Positions 59,601 through 64,000 of a DNA stretch of 64,000 nucleotides are shown here, piece by piece. This DNA comes from Trichoplusia ni (Eukaryota > Arthropoda > Insecta > Lepidoptera > Noctuidae). The stretch is from assembly GCF_003590095.1 (NCBI RefSeq), contig NC_039480.1, positions 2,209,328-2,273,327 on the forward strand. The letters are read 5' to 3'. The translations under genes and the position numbers were made by a program. Positions within the stretch are counted from its first letter, which is position 1, and every line of letters begins with the position of its first letter. The notes under the pieces were generated by a model. The model had not been told where the DNA came from and did no database searches. It was given only the letters and a program-made list of their open reading frames with translations.

Positions 59601-62600
59601 AAACCTTATGGCTTCTCAGATGTCGTCCAAGGTTCGATTTCCACTGATACACTTTCCCACAACGCGGACACGGGTAACGATTCTGACCCTTATGTAGTAC
59701 GCTGAAACAAAAACAATATAATATTAAACGTGTTTTGAAAACTGTCATATCTTCTATGGGTATCCTCCTAATATTATAAACGCGAAAATGTGTATGGATG
59801 TTTGTTCCTCTTTCACGTAAAAACCAAAGGGTTTAGACTAAACTTGGTATATACTACATAGATAGTTTCTAACCAAAATAGTGAAACATAGTTACGCAGT
59901 GATGTGATGATGATGATGATGGTGTCCTCCTAGACGTTTCCGTCGACGGGGACACCCTGGCATATACTGGCAGCTTGGTTTCGATCATGTGCTCGTATAT
60001 GACTTGCGAAACCAAACTTGGCCTTGAACACGCGGTCACAAGTAGCGCAGTAGAGACGTCCTTGCGCATTGTAGGTGTAATCGTAGGAGGGCTTGGGACT
60101 GGATTTTCGGAGCTGGCGTTGATGTAATTCTTATAAGAAATTTTTATATTTTTCTATCCCGATTTTATGTAACAGAGGGATCATTTACGATTTGTAAAAA
60201 AAACTGAAGAGTGTTTTGTTTGAGGGCGTTAATCTCAGGGAGTATACTGGTCCGATTTGAATTGATATTATTTCTGTGTTAGATATCCATTTATTGGAGA
60301 AGGCTACGCTACGCTAAGGCACGCCATGATTTATAGGAGCTACAATTTATTTTCTTTTGTCACTTTTATAAAACTTTATATTTCAAGGTACCTCTGGCTC
60401 TGTATGACAAATAAAATACACTTTGACTTTGAAAAAAAAATACAGCACTGAATATCTAAACGAACTAAATGAATTCACGGAACAAAATTAAATGATCGTA
60501 CTAATTACTCAAACATTTGTCTTGCTCGGGAATCGAATCCACGACCGCTGATACAGCAGTCAAGGCCACTATACCTACATCCTCTTTCACAAATAAATAT
60601 GATTGATTAATTGACCCTTTAAACCACCAGTCCTATCAGACTTGACACTTTAACTCCTCCATACTCACTTGAGATGGTACTTGTAAGTCTTCCGAGAGCT
60701 GAAGTGTTTCCCGCACTCCGCACACTGCGGCCGCTCCGGTAGAACCTCCTTCAAAGCCTTCACAGTACCATTCAGTCTTTTAGTCTGAAAATAACAAAAT
60801 ACATTACGAGGGATTCGTGGAAGGAGTTGAAGAGAGACTTTTGCCTAGCAGTGGGACACAGTGGGCTAGTAAAAATGCGGACAACATCACATACATTGTT
60901 CTGAACCCAAAGCAAGTTGCTAAAGCACTTGTGTTATGGAATTCAGATACAACGAAGGTACCACAAACACCCAGACCCGAGACAATGTAGAATTGTGAGT
61001 TTTACAAGCCTTCCGAACACGGAGGAACTCGTTATGACAAAGATGGTCACCCATCTACGAACCAACCGCGTCAAGCTTAGCCTGTGACCGATTCACTTAT
61101 GCGGTTATAGCATAGCCACGAGCACTTACCTCTTTAAAACTAACTTCTTTCTCCACTTTATCTTCTACTTCTGCGCTGTGCTGTAAGTCTTCTTCTCTAT
61201 CTATATCCTCTGCCTCTGTCTTGACTCCGTCATCAGACGAGAGGGGGGATGACGGCTTTTTCTTCTTGACTTTTATTCTCTTCTTGATCGGGATCTTCTC
61301 TGCTTGTTTTAACTTCTTCTTGGGTTTTTCTTTTACTGGCTAGATTTTAATTGTTTTATTAGAAAATTGGGACTTAAAATATAATTTTAGGTTTAAGTTA
61401 TTATTAAATATGGAAGAAACTCAAAAAGAAGGAGTTTCTCAATTTATCTCTTTTTATGTTTATTACCTCAGAACTTTGGAATGGATTAACCGATTTGATT
61501 GATTCATTTCTAACTAGGAATACATGTCATTTGCTGCCATACAAATTTCATCAAGTTTGGCTCAGTAGGTTTCAGTACTAGTTTGGTTTATTACGAAATG
61601 ACCACTCATATTTACCTGGCTTTCTCGAATAGTTTCGAACAAAACAGGAGTTCTTAATCACGAGCCGCGAGTCGAACTAGTCTAATAGTCGGGCAATCCC
61701 GATAAATACTCGTCATCATTTCATAAGAAATCATTTTCAAGATAGTCACTATAAAAACATTTTAAAGTAGCTTCTTCTTTCTAAATTTAACATCCAACAA
61801 CCCCTTACCTTGCCAACCTTCTTGGTCTCCCTCCTCTTCTTCACCGGTTCCACATCGAGCTGGTTCACGAAGGCCTCCGGCTCGCAGTGTGTCTCCTCAG
61901 CCTTGATGAAGAGGCGGTCTTCGAGGTATGAGGGAGCCTCATCTAATTCCAACTTCACATGAATGTCTGGGTAGCTGTGGTTGTAGATGACGGCTGTTTG
62001 CAAGCGTGGGGAGACTGGCTGAGGATGTTTTGTACTGTTCTGTGGTAGAGGAGAGATTATTGTGGCTTCTATAGAAATTGACAAAACCAACCATGTTTTA
62101 CACGCAACACCGCTCACGCTGCATAACTTTGAGAATTGAGTACTAAGAATTCACATCAATAATTTCTTCCAATTATAATATCAACATATAATTGAATGTT
62201 AGAACTTGATATTATATACTTTTTAAGATGTCTAAAATCCTATGTTTTTTATATGTAACACCGTTAATTTTTTATCAAAATCGATCTAGATGTTTTTATC
62301 AGGTTTGAAGCTACCCTGAAAATTTCAGCCTGCTAGCTTATCGGGATGTGCCTCAAAATTGAGTTGCAAAAATCCAAGGGGAACAACAAACAAGAAAAGT
62401 GAGTGTATCAAAACGTGGGAAATAATAAATGGATGAATAGACCGGGTAGAGTGGAAAACTCTAAGGGGGGCTCTCACGTTTTGATACACTCACTTGTGCA
62501 TTGCCTTGATTAAATATCACATCCCCTTATTACAGTTGCATAGTTTATTTTTATTTAACTGTACACAAATTTTGAGTGCCTATAGGTTAAGTTTGTTCAC

Positions 62601-63932
62601 CTAGTTATCTATATATATATAATACCAATGCTGTAATCCCTAGTAACTTAAGGAACACAGTTAAAATGTACACGCATCTGTAAAAACCTCCATTCTTCAT
62701 GACAAATCACCAAATTTCAGTTCAAAATACTCTCAATACTCAATACTCAATTATTCATTGCGTTCTATAATGTACATCAAGGTCTTAAAATCTAATAATA
62801 CGGAACCATTATGGACCCTGTCGGGCACAGCAGTATCTTAGGAGAGAGGAAGCAGCAACAAATAGCCTTATAGACTCTTTCTGTCTGTTGATGTGTCTTT
62901 GTGTATTCTTCGTTGGAGGTCCAACAATAATAATAAATAAATACATCATCATTCATAGAAAAGCATTTTTTCATAGTTTTCCGGAAAATCTAAGGAATTG
63001 GTCTAAATAACATGTAACCATACGACAGCCTCATTATATTAACACACATATTGCAATAGTTTTGCATCTACTTTGGATTCTTCATGTCCATTCTACCATA
63101 GACTGGAGGTGAACAATCCCTAGTAGATGCCCCATCACATTATAAATTTAAGTAGTTAACAAAACCTCTGCACTTTGGACCTAGTCCCCAGGGATGTCTT
63201 TAAAAAGGACTGGGTCTCTGCCCATGAATTGAAATGAGATATAAACAAATACCTGTGCAAACTCCAGTAGTTCTGCATAAGACTGCTTGACCTGATGCTT
63301 GAAGAGTTGCAGACGCCGCAGCAGTGCTCGGCACTCCCAACACACACGGATACACAACTCTGACATATCATAAACCTGTAAAAACAATTTGTTACAAACT
63401 TTTAAATGGTTTTAAGAATATGATACTTCTTGTAACGATGAAAATAAGTAGCTTGTACGTTTTCTTAAGGATTGAGGTAATACTATGCTAAAATTCATCA
63501 AATTTGGTAGAGTGGTTTAGGATGTTTGAGATGATTTTTGAAATGTATGTATGTTTGTCATTTTCGATAGATACTAGTATTTATATAGCCTTTTAACAAA
63601 AGATAATAGTTTTAGAAGGAAAATCAAGGCTAGACAATTGTTTGGTGAGAGAAAATTCTATAAATTAGATGTTAACTAAGACCATGACTAAAGATATAAA
63701 CAGAAGACTTATTGACAAATAATAAGCTAAATTTCGGCCAAAAACTTTTATTTAGAAAAGATTATAGTTTTATACTGTAAAGAAAACATGAATAAAGTTA
63801 ATTAAACATGTAATTAAGGTAACAAACCTGCATTTCATTCAAAATTTGTGAATACAAATGGTCAAACCCAGTCTCGCCGATAAAGTACAAATTTCGGCCC
63901 GAGCACAGGCAAGCGGTGCATAAATCCTCCAT
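53643..63932 (-). CDS. ZAD-C2H2 zinc-finger protein, 11 exons
   Basis: Likely a nuclear DNA-binding regulator. Coding exons: 63828-63932, 63253-63375, 61809-62039, 61130-61339, 60669-60784, 59605-59701, 58938-59053, 57838-57949, 56822-56923, 54735-54866, 53643-53756; 1,458 nt, 485 aa, every junction in frame. The ZAD zinc-binding dimerisation domain spans about residues 5-75 (Cys5, Cys8, Cys47, Cys50). Residues 117-223 are acidic and lysine-rich with no fold seen. Seven fingers start at Cys244, 273, 303, 336, 365, 396 and 425, all with C-x2-C-x12-H spacing; the second gap is x4, x3, x6, x4, x4, x4, x4. Fingers 1, 5 and 6 are each split by an intron. The C-terminal 37 residues are basic then Pro-rich. 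ZAD-C2H2 genes are an insect-expanded family. The donor at 59604 (GTTTGG) and the acceptor before 54866 (GGCCAAG) are weak, but finger spacing supports both. Confidence 0.93.
54460..54709. mobile_element. Degenerate hAT-like MITE beside exon 10 donor
   Basis: Starts CAGGGCCGGGTCTAGGTGCC and ends near CCTAGAGTGCCTG, with GGGCCCCTAGG-rich ends that are imperfect inverses. No convincing target duplication. It ends about 25 bp from the donor of zinc-finger exon 10. Confidence 0.5.
54912..55378. mobile_element. MITE with about 55-bp terminal inverted repeats, TA flanks
   Basis: The left arm CAGGGTGGAAGGGACGTCAT... to ...TGATGCC and the right arm ...GACGTCCCTACCACCCTG are near-perfect inverses. 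TA occurs on both sides. It starts 45 bp upstream of zinc-finger exon 10, so it forms part of the 3' end of intron 9. No transposase. Confidence 0.85.
55758..56211. mobile_element. Two Helitron-like family 1 copies in inverted orientation
   Basis: A minus-strand copy (55758-55935, lacking its 5' end) is followed after about 25 bp by a full plus-strand copy (55961-56211), inside intron 9 of the zinc-finger gene. Together they can form a long hairpin. Confidence 0.7.
56478..56818 (-). repeat. Degenerate (GGATGTNC)n array at the start of intron 9
   Basis: On the plus strand the block is a loose array of ACATCC/GCATCC words over about 340 bp. On the transcribed strand the intron begins GTGAGTCAGGATGTGAGGAT and continues with GGATGTAC-type units, so the array begins right after the exon 9 donor. 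Confidence 0.8.
56924..57837 (-). other. Intron 8 of the zinc-finger gene
   Basis: Contains the dispersed GTATAAAAACG repeat (57190-57345) and Helitron-like family 2 (57517-57734). No coding sequence. Confidence 0.55.
57950..58937 (-). other. Intron 7 of the zinc-finger gene
   Basis: Contains a truncated Helitron-like copy (58006-58229) and a 5S-like SINE (58647-58910) that ends about 28 bp from the donor of exon 7. Confidence 0.55.
59054..59604 (-). other. Intron 6 of the zinc-finger gene
   Basis: Contains SINE-C (59218-59440), a short GAT microsatellite and part of SINE-B (59508-59572), which ends near the donor of exon 6. Confidence 0.55.
59900..60125 (-). mobile_element. 3' end of a non-LTR element encoding one C2H2 finger
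   Basis: A minus-strand frame ends at TAG 59930-59932 and is followed by an ATCATCATC tail, as in many insect LINEs. It encodes a single finger-like motif (YCATCDRVFKAKFGFASHIR then AH). It lies in intron 5 of the zinc-finger gene but is not an exon: exons 5 and 6 already complete finger 1 across their junction, and this frame ends in a stop. Confidence 0.65.
60125..60668 (-). other. Remainder of intron 5 of the zinc-finger gene
   Basis: Contains a degenerate repeat resembling the 32640-32720 element (aggctacgctacg...aggagc), and part of SINE-C (60483-60575). No exon seen. Confidence 0.45.
61340..61808 (-). other. Intron 3 of the zinc-finger gene
   Basis: AT-rich. It includes a piece of the foldback repeat known from 22012-22185 (61640-61710; CCCGATAAATACTCG). 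No coding sequence. Confidence 0.5.
62040..63252 (-). other. Intron 2 of the zinc-finger gene
   Basis: Contains the dispersed repeat at 62265-62420 and a repeat near 62805-62860 (GGACCCTGTCGGGCACAGCA) that matches 28885-28990 inverted. Otherwise no recognisable feature. Intron 1 (63376-63827) is plain AT-rich sequence. Confidence 0.5.
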
Positions 63933-64000
63933 AGTTGCCTACAGGAATGTTCTATAATACTAAATAATACTGTTGGAATAAGTTTTTATGTAAATTTACT

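Noticed and set aside
59930..60110. Candidate extra exon of the zinc-finger gene
   Set aside because: It ends in a stop, is followed by a LINE-type tail, and exons 5 and 6 already join to complete finger 1.
1..64000. CRISPR arrays, rRNA genes, bacterial-type operons or riboswitches
   Set aside because: None seen; the window is typical nuclear insect DNA.

Overview
The window looks like nuclear DNA of a moth or butterfly, probably noctuid-like. It is AT-rich and gene-poor, has short exons with GT-AG introns, and is crowded with tRNA-headed SINEs, short Helitron-like elements ending in CTAG, a 5S-like SINE and many MITEs. The taxon is inferred from gene family and repeat style, not from a species marker. 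A 1,000-base run of N (16009-17008) is an assembly gap.

Layout. (1) 1-15.9 kb: the 5' end of an unrecognised minus-strand gene (coding exons 11796-11846 and 4057-4144, running off the left edge). Its long intron is full of repeats, and beyond its second exon lies a 722-bp tandem duplication carrying a recurring 13-mer. (2) 19.9-51.8 kb: a cluster of four secreted type-B carboxylesterase genes on alternating strands. A (minus, 19941-23359) is intact, 534 aa. B (plus, 32887-40745) has an intact exon set, but a 2.4-kb Penelope-like retroelement sits in its second coding exon between 12-bp target duplications. C (minus, 41511-46175) is intact, 538 aa, with a hydrophobic C-terminal tail. D (plus, 48872-51813) is an inverted near-copy of C broken by a stop codon and a frameshift. 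A/B and C/D are divergent pairs; B and C are convergent, 765 bp apart. (3) 53.6-63.9 kb: an 11-exon minus-strand ZAD-C2H2 zinc-finger gene (485 aa, one ZAD plus seven fingers), likely a nuclear DNA-binding regulator. Every exon joins in frame.

The esterases share one exon plan: a signal-peptide exon of 59-60 codons, a phase-0 intron, a large catalytic exon, and a final exon entered in phase 2. B alone has two further introns in the catalytic region. A, B and C keep the complete Ser-Glu-His triad. Lepidopteran secreted esterases of this type act on dietary or signalling esters in gut, haemolymph or antenna; the actual substrates cannot be read from sequence.

Most of the rest is mobile DNA: one Penelope-like element and three foldback derivatives, a 5S-like SINE, three tRNA-headed SINE families, two CTAG-ending Helitron-like families, hAT-type and TA-flanked MITEs, and 3' tails of non-LTR elements. 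Several sit within 20-50 bp of functional splice sites. One SINE family carries a near match to the CTCF consensus in its 3' part, and intron 3 of gene B holds a perfect match.
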